Shown piece after piece: positions 1 through 8,538 of a stretch of DNA of 64,000 bases. Position numbers and translations under genes: made by a program. Source of the DNA: Actinomyces sp. oral taxon 448 str. F0400. GTDB taxonomy: Bacteria; Actinomycetota; Actinomycetes; Actinomycetales; Actinomycetaceae. Location: the NCBI RefSeq assembly GCF_000220835.1, contig NZ_GL985606.1, forward strand, positions 2,076,330-2,140,329, written 5' to 3'. The notes under the pieces were generated by a model. It saw only the letters and a list, made by a program, of their open reading frames with translations, was not told where the DNA came from and searched no databases. Numbering within the stretch: position 1 is the first letter of the stretch; each line of letters starts with the position of its first letter.

Positions 1-1
1 G

Positions 2-682
2 CCCGACTCCCCCGACGAGATCCTGGCCTCCATGGGCAACTACATCATGGACGCCGACGCCCTCCTGCGGGCGGTGACCGTCGACGCCGCCGACGAGTCC
101 TCCAAGCACGACATGGGCGGCGACATCGTCCCATGGTTCGTGGATCAGGGGACCGCCGGCGTCTACGACTTCAAGGACAACGACGTCCCGGGCGCCACGG
201 ACCGGGATCGCGACTACTGGCGCGACGTGGGGACGGTCGAGGCCTTCTACGAGGCCCACCAGGATCTGATCTCGGTCACGCCGGTGTTCAACCTGTATAA
301 CGACCGGTGGCCGCTGTTCGCCGGATACACGAACTCCATGCCGCCGGCCAAGTTCGTCTACGGTCATCACGAGCGGCTCGGACACGCGGTCGATTCGATC
401 GTCTCCCCGGGGGTGATCGTCTCCGGCGGTGAGGTGATCTCCTCGGTGCTCTCCCCCGGAGTACGGGTCAACTCCTGGTCGTCGGTGCGCGAATCGGTCC
501 TCATGGACGGAGTGAACGTCGGACGCAACACAGTGGTCAGCCGCGCGATCCTCGACAAGTACGTGTCGGTCGAGGAGGGGGCCATGGTCGGGATCGACTC
601 CGAGCACGACCGTGAGCGGGGCTTCACGGTGACCGAGTCGGGCATCACCGTCGTCGCCAAGGGACAGGTCGTCACCCGTTGA
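2..682 (+). CDS. glgC: Glucose-1-phosphate adenylyltransferase, C-terminal part (5' end outside window)
   Basis: This is the 3' part of GlgC, which makes ADP-glucose from glucose-1-phosphate and ATP for glycogen synthesis in the cytoplasm. The open frame runs in from the left edge, so the N-terminal nucleotidyltransferase motifs are missing. What remains holds the end of the catalytic domain (GNYIMDADAL, a YWRDVGTVEAFYEAH segment) followed by the left-handed beta-helix domain with repeated hexapeptide-like stretches (SIVSPGVIVSGG, SVLSPGVRVNS, SVLMDGVNVGRNTVV) that carries allosteric sites in the family. The ending 'GITVVAKGQVV' is usual for actinobacterial GlgC. Nothing looks broken in the visible part. 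Identification is from recognisable family sequence. Confidence 0.95.
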   Translation, partial: PDSPDEILASMGNYIMDADALLRAVTVDAADESSKHDMGGDIVPWFVDQGTAGVYDFKDNDVPGATDRDRDYWRDVGTVEAFYEAHQDLISVTPVFNLYNDRWPLFAGYTNSMPPAKFVYGHHERLGHAVDSIVSPGVIVSGGEVISSVLSPGVRVNSWSSVRESVLMDGVNVGRNTVVSRAILDKYVSVEEGAMVGIDSEHDRERGFTVTESGITVVAKGQVVTR

Positions 683-711
683 GACGGGCGCGACGGAGAC
701 GCGCCCGTCGG

Positions 712-717
712 TAGCAT
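712..717 (+). promoter_or_regulatory. -10-like hexamer of serB (leaderless pattern)
   Basis: TAGCAT lies exactly 6 bases before the serB ATG and no ribosome-binding site is visible between them. The spacing would put transcription start on the A of the start codon. Inferred from pattern only. Confidence 0.45.
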
Positions 718-723
718 CCCGTC

Positions 724-1410
724 ATGACCTCCTCGAGACTCGCACGCGTCCGCGGCGCCCGCGCCACCGGGCGGCTGGCTGATCTCGGTCCTGGTCTGCT
801 GGTCATGGACGTGGACTCCACGCTCATCGAGCAAGAGGTTATCGAGCTCCTCGCTGAGAGCGCGGGCACGCGCGAGCGGGTCGCGGGGATCACTGCTCGG
901 GCGATGCGTGGCGAACTCGACTTCGCGGCCTCACTGCGCGAACGCGTCGCCACCCTGACCGGGATGGACGAAGCCGTCTTCGCCGATGTCCTCAGCAGGG
1001 TGCGGCTCACGCCGGGGGCCGAAGCCCTCATCTGCGATCTCCGCGAACGCGGTTGCCGAGTGGGCGTGGTCTCAGGAGGCTTCGAAGAGGTCGTCCGCCC
1101 GCTGGCGGAGAAGCTGGGCCTCGACCATGCGGCGGCCAATCGCCTCGAGGTCGAGGAGGGCGTGCTCACGGGCCGCGTGGTGGGCCGCATTGTCGATCGC
1201 GAGGTCAAGACCCAGTGCCTGCGCGCCTGGGCGAGTGCGGACGGCGTCGACATGGAGCGCACGGTCGCCGTCGGGGACGGCGCCAACGACCTGGGCATGA
1301 TCGCGGCTGCGGGCCTGGGCGTGGCCTTCTGCGCCAAGCCGATCGTGGTCGAGTCCGCACCGGCGGCCGTGCACGTGCGCGACCTGACGGCTGTGCTCGA
1401 GCTGCTGTGA
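724..1410 (+). CDS. serB: Phosphoserine phosphatase SerB
   Basis: A 228-residue HAD-superfamily phosphatase that removes phosphate from L-phosphoserine in the last step of serine synthesis. Motif I is visible as MDVDST (nucleophile D29, acid/base D31), followed by the cap region (EQEVIELLAE, TARAMRGELDF) typical of SerB. Motif II is in VSGGFEEV (about residue 120), and motif IV is GDGANDLGMIAAAGLGVAF near the end. Length fits a single-domain SerB without an ACT domain. It follows glgC by 41 bases but has its own -10-like TAGCAT at 712-717. It converges on sixA. Confidence 0.93.
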   Translation: MTSSRLARVRGARATGRLADLGPGLLVMDVDSTLIEQEVIELLAESAGTRERVAGITARAMRGELDFAASLRERVATLTGMDEAVFADVLSRVRLTPGAEALICDLRERGCRVGVVSGGFEEVVRPLAEKLGLDHAAANRLEVEEGVLTGRVVGRIVDREVKTQCLRAWASADGVDMERTVAVGDGANDLGMIAAAGLGVAFCAKPIVVESAPAAVHVRDLTAVLELL

Positions 1411-1504
1411 GGCCGCCCGCCGCAGGGTGCGTGGCGACCGCCGCCATGCAGCTCCACGCCGCTGCCGGCACCGCGACGACATTCTGAAAGAGCCCCGGCG
1501 ATTC

Positions 1505-2017
1505 TCAGCGCGGCGCAGTGACGATCTCGGTGATGTGAGCCCCCTGAGGAGCGAGTTGCGTCCATGATCCGGTCACGGAAAGCACCAGGGCCGTGGCCGT
1601 CGGTACCCCGAAGGAGACCTGGGCGGCCAGGTCGTCATCGGTGTCATGGAGCATGTGGGCGAGGATCGAAACTGTGGGTTCGTGCCCGACGAGAACCACC
1701 GTGCTCGTGGCCTCGGGAAGAGGGGTGAGCAGTTCGAGGACCTTCAGGGCGCCGTTGTGATAGATCTCGGGTTCGACTCGGACCTCGACCGGTTCGAGGC
1801 GTTCCTGCATCGGCCGGGCGGTCTGCCGAGCGCGTGCGGCGGGCGAGACGAGCAGAAGGTCGAGGCAGCCGATCCGCCTGCTCAGGGAGCGGGCGAGCTC
1901 ATCGGCCAGACCACGGCCCCTGGATGTCAGCGGACGCTCGAGGTCGGTGGGAGCGTCGTGAGCCGCCTTGGAGTGGCGGACCAGGACCAGAGTCTTCCTG
2001 AGATTCTCAGTCGTCAC
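1505..2017 (-). CDS. SixA-type phosphohistidine phosphatase (histidine phosphatase superfamily)
   Basis: A 170-residue protein of the histidine-phosphatase branch that includes SixA, which dephosphorylates phosphohistidine in phosphorelay or PTS proteins; the substrate here cannot be told. The catalytic RHSKA motif (LVLVRHSKAAH) begins at about residue 12, and the second histidine is in VLVGHEPTVS. The GTG at 2017 is chosen because the RHG-type motif of this family sits near the N-terminus. The frame stays open far upstream on this strand, but that extension lies under the dus gene. TAAGGT is 8 bases before this GTG, a leaderless-like arrangement. Divergent from dus. Confidence 0.82.
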   Translation of the reverse strand: MTTENLRKTLVLVRHSKAAHDAPTDLERPLTSRGRGLADELARSLSRRIGCLDLLLVSPAARARQTARPMQERLEPVEVRVEPEIYHNGALKVLELLTPLPEATSTVVLVGHEPTVSILAHMLHDTDDDLAAQVSFGVPTATALVLSVTGSWTQLAPQGAHITEIVTAPR

Positions 2018-2025
2018 GAAAAGCA

Positions 2026-2031
2026 ACCTTA
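2026..2031 (-). promoter_or_regulatory. -10-like hexamer of the sixA-type gene
   Basis: On the minus strand TAAGGT is followed by 8 bases and then the GTG start, with no Shine-Dalgarno sequence. It is consistent with a leaderless transcript. Inferred. Confidence 0.4.
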
Positions 2032-2131
2032 CGGCACCGGTCCGGGCTGGTGCGATGCGGGAGAGGACATCCGGCGTCTCATCGAGAGGGGTGGGGGCCT
2101 CGCCCGCGCCGCGGTCGTGTGCCAGCATGGC

Positions 2132-3448
2132 ATGGTGACCTCTCATTCCTCGTCCCTCGATTCCCTCGGATACGCGCCGCCGGACGGCGAGCGGACGGCG
2201 ATCGCGCCGCTGCGCATCGGGCCGATTGAGGCGGCCACTCCCGTTGAGCTCGCTCCGATGGCGGGGGTGACGAATGCGTCCTTCAGACGCCTGTGCCGTC
2301 TGGCGGGTGAATCGGCGCTGCCCGAGGCGCTGCGCCCCGCGCACGGAGGAGGTCCGCTCGGTGATGGCGATCGTCTTCTCGCACCGGCGGGCCTGTACGT
2401 CACCGAAATGGTCACAACCCGCGCCCTGGTGGAACGCAACGACAAGACACTGGCCATGGTGCGCACCGACCCCGATGAGAGGGTGCGTTCTATCCAGCTC
2501 TACGGGGTGGACCCGTCCATCGCCGGCCGAGCGGTGAAGATTCTGGTCGAAGAGGACCTGGCCGATCACATCGACCTGAACTTCGGCTGCCCGGCTCCCA
2601 AGGTGACCCGTAAAGGCGGAGGCGCCGCGCTCGCATGGAAGAAGGACCTGCTTGCCGCGATCCTGCGCGAGACCGTGCGCGCCTGCGAGCGAGCCGTGCG
2701 TGCCGCCCACCGCGAGCGGGCAGTCCCGGTGACGGTCAAGACGCGGATCGGCATCGACGAGGATCATGAAACCTATCTGGACGTTGCACGGGCGGCGCGG
2801 AACGCGGGCGTAGCGGCGATCGCCCTGCACGGGCGCACGGCCCGCCAGCACTATTCGGGGAGGGCGAGCTGGGAAACGATCGCTCGGCTCAAGGAGGCCA
2901 CCGATATGCCGGTGCTCGGTAATGGGGACGTGTGGACCGGGGACGATGCGCTGCGGATGATGCGCACCACCGGTTGCGACGGCGTCGTCGTCGGGCGCGG
3001 CTGCCAGGGGCGGCCGTGGCTCTTCGCGGACATCGTCGCCGCCCTCCACGGATCGGCGACGCGCGCGCACCCCGGCGTGGACGCCGTCATGGCCGTCATC
3101 GAGGAGCACGGCAGACTGCTGGCGGCCGAAATGGGCGAGGACCGGGGCGTGCGGGACCTGCGCAAGCACCTGAGCTGGTATCTCAAGGGCTACCCCGTGG
3201 GCGGACGGGCTCGCCAGAGGCTCATGCATGTGGGCACACTGGCGGACCTGCACGAGGCTCTGATGTCCATGCGCCGCCGGCTTCCCGAGGAAGTGCCCTA
3301 TCCGGGGGAGGCGGTCGAAGGCCCCCGGGGTCGGGCGGGTGCGCCCAAGCGTCCGCATCTGCCCGACGGCTGGTTGGAGACGCCGTGGCTGACCCGGGAG
3401 CAGAAGGCGCTCCTGCTTGATGCCGAATCCGATCTCTCGGGCGGCTAA
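2132..3448 (+). CDS. dus: tRNA-dihydrouridine synthase
   Basis: A 438-residue FMN-dependent enzyme that reduces uridine to dihydrouridine in tRNA D-loops. The family start APMAGVTNASFR is visible at about residue 36, then IDLNFGCPAPKVTRKGGG with the catalytic cysteine (about residue 155), VKTRIGID, ALHGRTARQHYSG and VLGNGDVWTGDDA (FMN phosphate site). An insert of roughly 30 residues between the first strand and FVTEMV is typical of actinobacterial Dus. The ATG at 2132 gives the usual short N-terminus. A longer open frame upstream overlaps sixA and is rejected. Convergent with the YibE/F gene; a hairpin lies between them. Confidence 0.93.
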   Translation: MVTSHSSSLDSLGYAPPDGERTAIAPLRIGPIEAATPVELAPMAGVTNASFRRLCRLAGESALPEALRPAHGGGPLGDGDRLLAPAGLYVTEMVTTRALVERNDKTLAMVRTDPDERVRSIQLYGVDPSIAGRAVKILVEEDLADHIDLNFGCPAPKVTRKGGGAALAWKKDLLAAILRETVRACERAVRAAHRERAVPVTVKTRIGIDEDHETYLDVARAARNAGVAAIALHGRTARQHYSGRASWETIARLKEATDMPVLGNGDVWTGDDALRMMRTTGCDGVVVGRGCQGRPWLFADIVAALHGSATRAHPGVDAVMAVIEEHGRLLAAEMGEDRGVRDLRKHLSWYLKGYPVGGRARQRLMHVGTLADLHEALMSMRRRLPEEVPYPGEAVEGPRGRAGAPKRPHLPDGWLETPWLTREQKALLLDAESDLSGG

Positions 3449-3484
3449 TACGCATGCTGAGACGTCAGATGCACGGCGACCGGG

Positions 3485-3503
3485 CGCAGGTGCCGAACCT
3501 GCG
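3485..3503. terminator. Hairpin between convergent dus and YibE/F genes
   Basis: CGCAGGT, a 5-base loop, then ACCTGCG: a perfect 7-bp stem placed between two convergent stop codons. No U-tract follows on either strand. Probably a bidirectional terminator; inferred from position and structure. Confidence 0.5.
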
Positions 3504-3538
3504 GGGCTTCAGAAGGGCCGGAGCCGGTCCTATCGCGG

Positions 3539-4843
3539 TCATCGATCGACCGCGGCTGCGGATCTGATCGGCGCGGAGGGGGGACCGGCAGTAATGCGAC
3601 ACAGCAGTGCGGCGATCGCAGTCGTCGCCGGGATCGCGAGCACCAGCCCGATGGAGGACACGAGCGTGCGAACGATCTCCTCGGCGATCTCACCCGAGAG
3701 CATCGTCTCGCTTACACCTCGATCGATGAGCGAGGCCGCCAGGATCAATGGCAGGGCGGTTCCCGCATAGGCGAAAGCGAGCGTGTAGACGGTCGAGGCG
3801 ATATGGTCGCGCCCGATGCGCATACCGCCGGTGAACAGGCGCGCGCGACCGAGCGACGGGTTGGCGGCGTGCAACTCCCATACGGACGAGGCCTGGGTGA
3901 TGGTGACGTCGTTGAGCACGCCGAGGCCGGCGACGACCATCCCGCAGGTCAACAGCGCCCGCAGGCTCAGGCCCGGCACGAGTGAGGCCAGCGTGAGAGC
4001 CGACTCCTCGTTCGCGCCGGTCAGGTTCGCCGCGTTCACGCCCCACAGGGATAGTACGACCATAATCACCACGCCGACGACGGTGCCCAGCAGAGCCGTC
4101 GTCGTGCGCACCGAGATGCCGTGAGCGGTGTAGACCGCCAGCAGCATCATGGCGCCAGCGCCCACGAGAGCCACCCACATCGGCGGGGCCAAGTCGAGCA
4201 GGGCCGGGATCATGAAGAACATGAGAACGCACGTCGCCAGGATCAGGCCTAGGACGGACAGGGCGCCCCTGCGACCGGCGACCGCCACGACGAGCACGAG
4301 GTAGACGATCGACAGCGCGAGCACGGGGACCTGACGCTGGTAGTCGACGAAGACGTAAGGCGTGCCCGAGGCCAGCGCCGAGGGGGTGTACATGACTCGC
4401 AGGCCGTCGCCGACGTTCGCGCTGTCCCTGAACTCGGCGGGCACGTGCACCGGCTGGACGAGACCCTCGCCGTCGCCCGAAGTAATGCGGGCGCACACGG
4501 CGTCATCCAGCAGACTGTCATCGGAGTAGCCGCCCAGCGGTCTGGCGGCCCCCTCGCAGTCCGCCACCGAGGTCGACGTGATCGTCGCGGTCTCCATGCC
4601 GGTCCCCTCGGCGCCGAAGGGCTGGGAGCCGACCAATGAGCTCTTGCCGGGCCACAGCACCACGAGGCCGACGAGCGTGGCGACCACGATGGGTCCCATG
4701 ATCGCGGCCAGCACGACGCGCACGCGCCGCCGCTCGGGTGCGGGGGCGCTCGCCCCGCCAAAGGCGCGGAACCGGCCGCGGGAGCGACTGCTCGTGCCCG
4801 CGGGCGCCGGGGAAACGGGCGCAGGGACCTCATCATCGTTCAT
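3539..4843 (-). CDS. YibE/F family integral membrane protein
   Basis: A 434-residue protein resembling the YibE/F family, whose function is not established. The N-terminus is Pro/Ala-rich and basic, then one membrane segment (about residues 46-66), an extracytoplasmic stretch of about 100 residues, and a block of about seven hydrophobic helices (from VPVLALSIVYLVLVVAV on). Family-like segments include LTCGMVVAGLGVLNDVTITQASSVWEL and the repeated small-residue helices. Divided from glyS upstream by 115 bases; a CATCAT hexamer 6 bases before the ATG may be its -10. The ATG at 4843 gives a typical length. Confidence 0.8.
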   Translation of the reverse strand: MNDDEVPAPVSPAPAGTSSRSRGRFRAFGGASAPAPERRRVRVVLAAIMGPIVVATLVGLVVLWPGKSSLVGSQPFGAEGTGMETATITSTSVADCEGAARPLGGYSDDSLLDDAVCARITSGDGEGLVQPVHVPAEFRDSANVGDGLRVMYTPSALASGTPYVFVDYQRQVPVLALSIVYLVLVVAVAGRRGALSVLGLILATCVLMFFMIPALLDLAPPMWVALVGAGAMMLLAVYTAHGISVRTTTALLGTVVGVVIMVVLSLWGVNAANLTGANEESALTLASLVPGLSLRALLTCGMVVAGLGVLNDVTITQASSVWELHAANPSLGRARLFTGGMRIGRDHIASTVYTLAFAYAGTALPLILAASLIDRGVSETMLSGEIAEEIVRTLVSSIGLVLAIPATTAIAALLCRITAGPPSAPIRSAAAVDR

Positions 4844-4958
4844 GGGTCCATGATGCCCGCACCGGTCCCGAGCCGCAGGAGCGACGCTGGGGCGTCCCTA
4901 AGCGCGAGGCACCGTTTCCTCCCGACGCCGCCGCACTCGCGCCGGCGGGGACCGCCTC

Positions 4959-6350
4959 TCAGCAACCGATGAGGCGCTCGGCGAGGTAGCGCTCGACGTC
5001 CTGAAGCGGAATGCGCTCCTGAGCCATGGTGTCGCGCTCGCGCACGGTGACGGCGCCGTCGTCGGGCGACTCGAAATCGTAGGTGACGCAGAAGGGCGTA
5101 CCGACCTCGTCCTGGCGACGGTAACGACGGCCGACGGCGCCGGCGGCGTCGTAGTCCACGTTCCAGCGCCGGCGCAGACGCGCGGCGAGCTCCCGAGCAG
5201 GACCGGTGAGCTCCTCCTTGCGGCTCAGCGGCAGGACGGCGGCCTTGACGGGCGCGAGTCGCGGGTCGAGCCGCAGGACGGTGCGCATGTCCACCCCGCC
5301 CTTGGTGTTGGGGGCCTCATCCTCTGTGTAGGCCTCGACCAGGAAGGCCATCAGGGAGCGAGTCAGACCCGCCGACGGCTCGATGACGTAGGGCACCCAG
5401 CGCTCGTTCCTGGCCTGGTCGAAATAGGACAGATCCTTGCCGGAGTGCTCGGCATGGGTGGACAGGTCGAAGTCGGTGCGATTGGCAATGCCCTCGAGCT
5501 CGCCCCACTGCGATCCGGCGAAGCCGAAGCGGTACTCCAGGTCCACAGTGCGCTTGGAGTAATGGGAGAGCTTCTCGGCGGGGTGCTCGTAAAGGCGCAG
5601 GTTGCCCTCACTAATCCCCAGGTCGGTGTACCAGGCCCTGCGGTAGTCGATCCAGTACTGATGCCACTGCTCGTCGGTGCCCGGTTCGCAGAAGAACTCC
5701 AGCTCCATCTGCTCGAACTCGCGGGTTCGGAAGATGAAGTTGCCCGGGGTGATCTCGTTGCGGAAGGACTTGCCGACCTGGCCGATGCCGAAGGGCGGCT
5801 TCTTTCGAGCGGCACTCATGACGTTGGTGAAGTTGATGAAGATGCCCTGAGCCGTCTCAGGACGCAGGTAGTGCAGGCCGGCCTCGTCGTCGACAGGACC
5901 GAGGTAGGTCTTGAGCAGGCCGGAGAACTCACGCGGCTCGGTCCACCGGCCGCTCTGCCCGGTCACCGGGTCGGGCACGTCGGCGAGCTCGATGGTCGCG
6001 GGATCCAGACCCTTGCGCTCGGCGTACTCCTCGATGAGCTGGTCGGCGCGGTAGCGTCTGTGCGTATGGAGGGACTCCACGAGCGGGTCGGTGAATGCGC
6101 CCACATGCCCGGAGGCGACCCACGCCTCGCGCGGCAGGATGACGGAGGAATCCAGTCCGACGACGTCGTCGCGGGAGCGGACCATGGACTGCCACCACTG
6201 ACGCTTGATGTTCTCCTTGAGCTCGACGCCGAGCGGTCCGTAGTCCCAGGCGGAGCGGGTACCACCGTAGATCTCCCCGCAGGGGAAGACGAAGCCGCGG
6301 CGCTTGGCCAGGTTGATGACGCGTTCGAGCGTGGAGGAGGTCTGTGCCAC
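4959..6350 (-). CDS. glyS: Glycyl-tRNA synthetase, single-chain dimeric type
   Basis: A 463-residue class II aminoacyl-tRNA synthetase that charges tRNA-Gly. Recognisable segments are [25 protein letters not shown] at the start, the motif 2 area ([31 protein letters not shown]), [15 protein letters not shown], and motif 3 ending [15 protein letters not shown]. The C-terminal anticodon-binding domain follows ([12 protein letters not shown]). This is the single-polypeptide form found in actinobacteria. It starts with GTG, preceded by AGGAG at 7 bases. Divergent from the zinc-uptake operon. Confidence 0.96.
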   Translation of the reverse strand: MAQTSSTLERVINLAKRRGFVFPCGEIYGGTRSAWDYGPLGVELKENIKRQWWQSMVRSRDDVVGLDSSVILPREAWVASGHVGAFTDPLVESLHTHRRYRADQLIEEYAERKGLDPATIELADVPDPVTGQSGRWTEPREFSGLLKTYLGPVDDEAGLHYLRPETAQGIFINFTNVMSAARKKPPFGIGQVGKSFRNEITPGNFIFRTREFEQMELEFFCEPGTDEQWHQYWIDYRRAWYTDLGISEGNLRLYEHPAEKLSHYSKRTVDLEYRFGFAGSQWGELEGIANRTDFDLSTHAEHSGKDLSYFDQARNERWVPYVIEPSAGLTRSLMAFLVEAYTEDEAPNTKGGVDMRTVLRLDPRLAPVKAAVLPLSRKEELTGPARELAARLRRRWNVDYDAAGAVGRRYRRQDEVGTPFCVTYDFESPDDGAVTVRERDTMAQERIPLQDVERYLAERLIGC

Positions 6351-6500
6351 CGTGTTTCTCCTGATACTGTCATGCCGTCGTTGTCCGCACCTGGTCGGTG
6401 GGAACGAGTGCGGTCATCCTACGGGCACGAGGGCCCCGCCCACCGATCAGGTGACGCGGAGTTGGACTCGCCACACTCTCGGATCGCAGGGCCGGACAAT

Positions 6501-6530
6501 TTGACTGATAATAATTCTCAATTCGAGAAT
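6501..6530 (+). promoter_or_regulatory. Promoter of the zinc-uptake operon with Zur-box-like palindrome
   Basis: TGATAATAATTCTCA at 6506-6520 is a near-palindrome matching the general form of Zur sites (TGA-AAT-ATT-TCA half sites with one central base and one mismatched pair). A possible -35 (TTGACT, 6501-6506) and -10 (GAGAAT, 6525-6530; 18-base spacing) flank it, and GATAAT inside the palindrome could also act as -10. The site is 17 bases before znuA, whose operon ends with a Fur-family gene. Expected effect: repression when zinc is plentiful. Inferred from sequence likeness. Confidence 0.65.
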
Positions 6531-6537
6531 AGGGCTC

Positions 6538-7545
6538 ATGACCGCTCCCACCGTCCGCCGTGCTCTGTCCGTCGTCGCCGTCGCGGCACTGACCCTGCCG
6601 CTGGCCGCCTGCTCCGCCCTGTCCTCGTCCTCGGACTCCTCCGACACGAGCGCCCCGGCGGACGCCGAGGGCGCCCTGTCCGTCGCCGTCTCCTTCTATC
6701 CGATCCAGTACCTCACCGAAGCCATCGGCGGCGACTACGTCTCTGTCACCAGCGTCACCCCCACCAACACCGAGCCGCACGACTACGAGCTGTCCCCCAA
6801 GGACGTGACCGCCCTGTCCTCCAGCCAACTGGTCGCCTACGTCCAGGGTTTCCAGCCCTCCCTCGACGATGCGATCAGCCAAGTCTCGGGCCCCACGGTG
6901 CTCGACCTCGCGAGCTCGATCGATCTTGTCCACCACGAGGACAGCGAGGAGCACGAGGACGGCGAGGAGACCGACGGCGCCACCGCCGAGGCGACCGACG
7001 AGGGCCACGACCACGGCGCCGACAGCGCGGAGGCTCTCGATCCTCACTTCTGGCTCGACCCGGTGCGCATGAAGTCCGCCGCCACCGCCATCGAGGAAGC
7101 CCTGGCCACAGCCGACCCCAACCACGCCAGCTCCTACAAGAACAACCTCGACACCCTCGACGCATCTCTCGACGACCTCGACACCAGCTACTCCCAGAGC
7201 CTGGGCAGCTGCGAGCGCACCACCTTCGTCACCTCGCACTCCGCCTTCGGGTATCTCGCCGACCGCTACGGCCTGACCCAGGCCTCGATCTCCGGCATCG
7301 AGCCCGAGGCCGAGCCCAGCCTCGCCGAGATCGCCGACATCAAGGAAGTCGTCCAATCCACTGGCACCACCACGATCTTCACCGAGGAGCTCGTCTCTCC
7401 CGAAACCGCCGAAACCATCGCCAACGAGACCGGTGCCACGACCGCTGTCCTCAACCCCATCGAGTCCCAACCCGAAAGCAGTGACTACGCTGAAGCGATG
7501 AGGACCAACCTGGGCGAGCTGCGCACCGCCCTGTCCTGCAAGTAA
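6538..7545 (+). CDS. znuA: Zinc ABC transporter substrate-binding lipoprotein
   Basis: A 335-residue lipoprotein of the cluster 9 metal-binding family (ZnuA/AdcA). The signal peptide ends in a lipobox (LPLAACS, Cys at about residue 23). The mature part begins VAVSFYPIQYLTEAIGGDYV, with the first metal histidine in TEPHDYELSP. A His/Glu/Asp-rich loop (about residues 124-165) is the flexible loop usual for zinc binders. The second and third ligands are in DPHFWLDPVRM and TSHSAFGYLADRYGL, and the last acidic ligand in IFTEELVSPE. First gene of the operon with znuC and znuB, behind a Zur-box-like site. A manganese role is less likely given the His loop and the neighbouring Fur-family gene. Confidence 0.92.
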   Translation: MTAPTVRRALSVVAVAALTLPLAACSALSSSSDSSDTSAPADAEGALSVAVSFYPIQYLTEAIGGDYVSVTSVTPTNTEPHDYELSPKDVTALSSSQLVAYVQGFQPSLDDAISQVSGPTVLDLASSIDLVHHEDSEEHEDGEETDGATAEATDEGHDHGADSAEALDPHFWLDPVRMKSAATAIEEALATADPNHASSYKNNLDTLDASLDDLDTSYSQSLGSCERTTFVTSHSAFGYLADRYGLTQASISGIEPEAEPSLAEIADIKEVVQSTGTTTIFTEELVSPETAETIANETGATTAVLNPIESQPESSDYAEAMRTNLGELRTALSCK

Positions 7546-7575
7546 ACGCACCAGGCGCCAACCCTGAAGGAACCC

Positions 7576-8538
7576 ATGACCGCCACCCCCGCACGCCCGG
7601 CCGCAACCGGGCCCGCACCGACGCCGCCCGGAACCACCCGGGCGGCGTCGTCCGCCGTGCCCGGCCCAGCCGTTTCGTCCGCCGTGCCCGGCCCCAGCCG
7701 GGTCGAGGTCATCACCGTCCGGGACGCCTGCGTCGTCCTGGGCGCCAGCCTCGTTCTCGACGCCGTCGACCTGACCGTGGTCGAAGGCGAATCGGTCGCC
7801 ATTCTCGGTGCCAACGGCTCGGGCAAGTCCACCCTGATCAAGACCGTCCTCGGTCTGCACCCGACTCGATCCGGACGGGTACGTCTCTTCGGCCACGACG
7901 TCACTCGACGCCGCCATGTGCCCTGGGACCGGGTCGGCTACGTGCCCCAGCGCGTGGGCGCCGGTTCGGGCGTGCCCGCCACCGCTCTGGAGGTCGTGCG
8001 CTCCGGACTCCTGTCCCCTAGGCACCCCCTCGCCGACCGCGGCCGCCGCGCGAGTGCACGGGCCATGGACGCCCTGGACGCCGTCGGCCTGGCGCACCGC
8101 GCCAAGGACCACGTCCAGATCTTCTCGGGCGGTCAGGCTCAGCGCGTCCTCATCGCCCGAGCCCTGGTGCGCTCACCCCAGTTGCTGCTGCTCGACGAGC
8201 CGCTGGCCGGCATCGACCGCGCCTCGCGCCAGTCCCTGGCCGCCATCCTGACCGACCTGCACGCCCGGGGACTCACCCTGGTGACGGTCCTGCACGAGAT
8301 GGGAGAGCTGACCGACGTCGTCACGCGCGCAGTCGTCCTGTCCGAGGGGCGCATCATCTCCGACGGCCCGGCCACCGGGGTGACCCCCTCGCATCACGAC
8401 CATGCCAGGCACGATGAGCTCGGTCATGACCACGGCGAGGACTGCGAGCACGAGCACCGCCACGGCGCGAACCAACCCGCCGTCCACCATGCGCCGGTCC
8501 TATCGACCTCCGCACCCGACCGGGGAATCGTCTCATGA
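7576..8538 (+). CDS. znuC: Zinc ABC transporter ATP-binding protein with His-rich tail
   Basis: A 320-residue ABC ATPase that powers zinc import with ZnuB. Walker A is GANGSGKST (about residue 76), the signature is FSGGQAQR (about residue 182), Walker B is LLLLDEPLAGID, and the H-loop is VLHEMGEL. A Pro/Ala-rich stretch of about 45 residues precedes the domain; the start could be internal, but the ATG at 7576 has AAGGA at 6-7 bases. The C-terminus (about residues 272-306) is packed with His, Asp and Glu, which is unusual for the cytosolic subunit and could bind zinc. It overlaps znuB by 4 bases (ATGA). Confidence 0.92.
   Translation: MTATPARPAATGPAPTPPGTTRAASSAVPGPAVSSAVPGPSRVEVITVRDACVVLGASLVLDAVDLTVVEGESVAILGANGSGKSTLIKTVLGLHPTRSGRVRLFGHDVTRRRHVPWDRVGYVPQRVGAGSGVPATALEVVRSGLLSPRHPLADRGRRASARAMDALDAVGLAHRAKDHVQIFSGGQAQRVLIARALVRSPQLLLLDEPLAGIDRASRQSLAAILTDLHARGLTLVTVLHEMGELTDVVTRAVVLSEGRIISDGPATGVTPSHHDHARHDELGHDHGEDCEHEHRHGANQPAVHHAPVLSTSAPDRGIVS

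Noticed and set aside
2018-3358. Long minus-strand frame joined to the sixA-type gene
   Set aside because: It runs opposite to the clearly coding dus gene and lacks recognisable domains.
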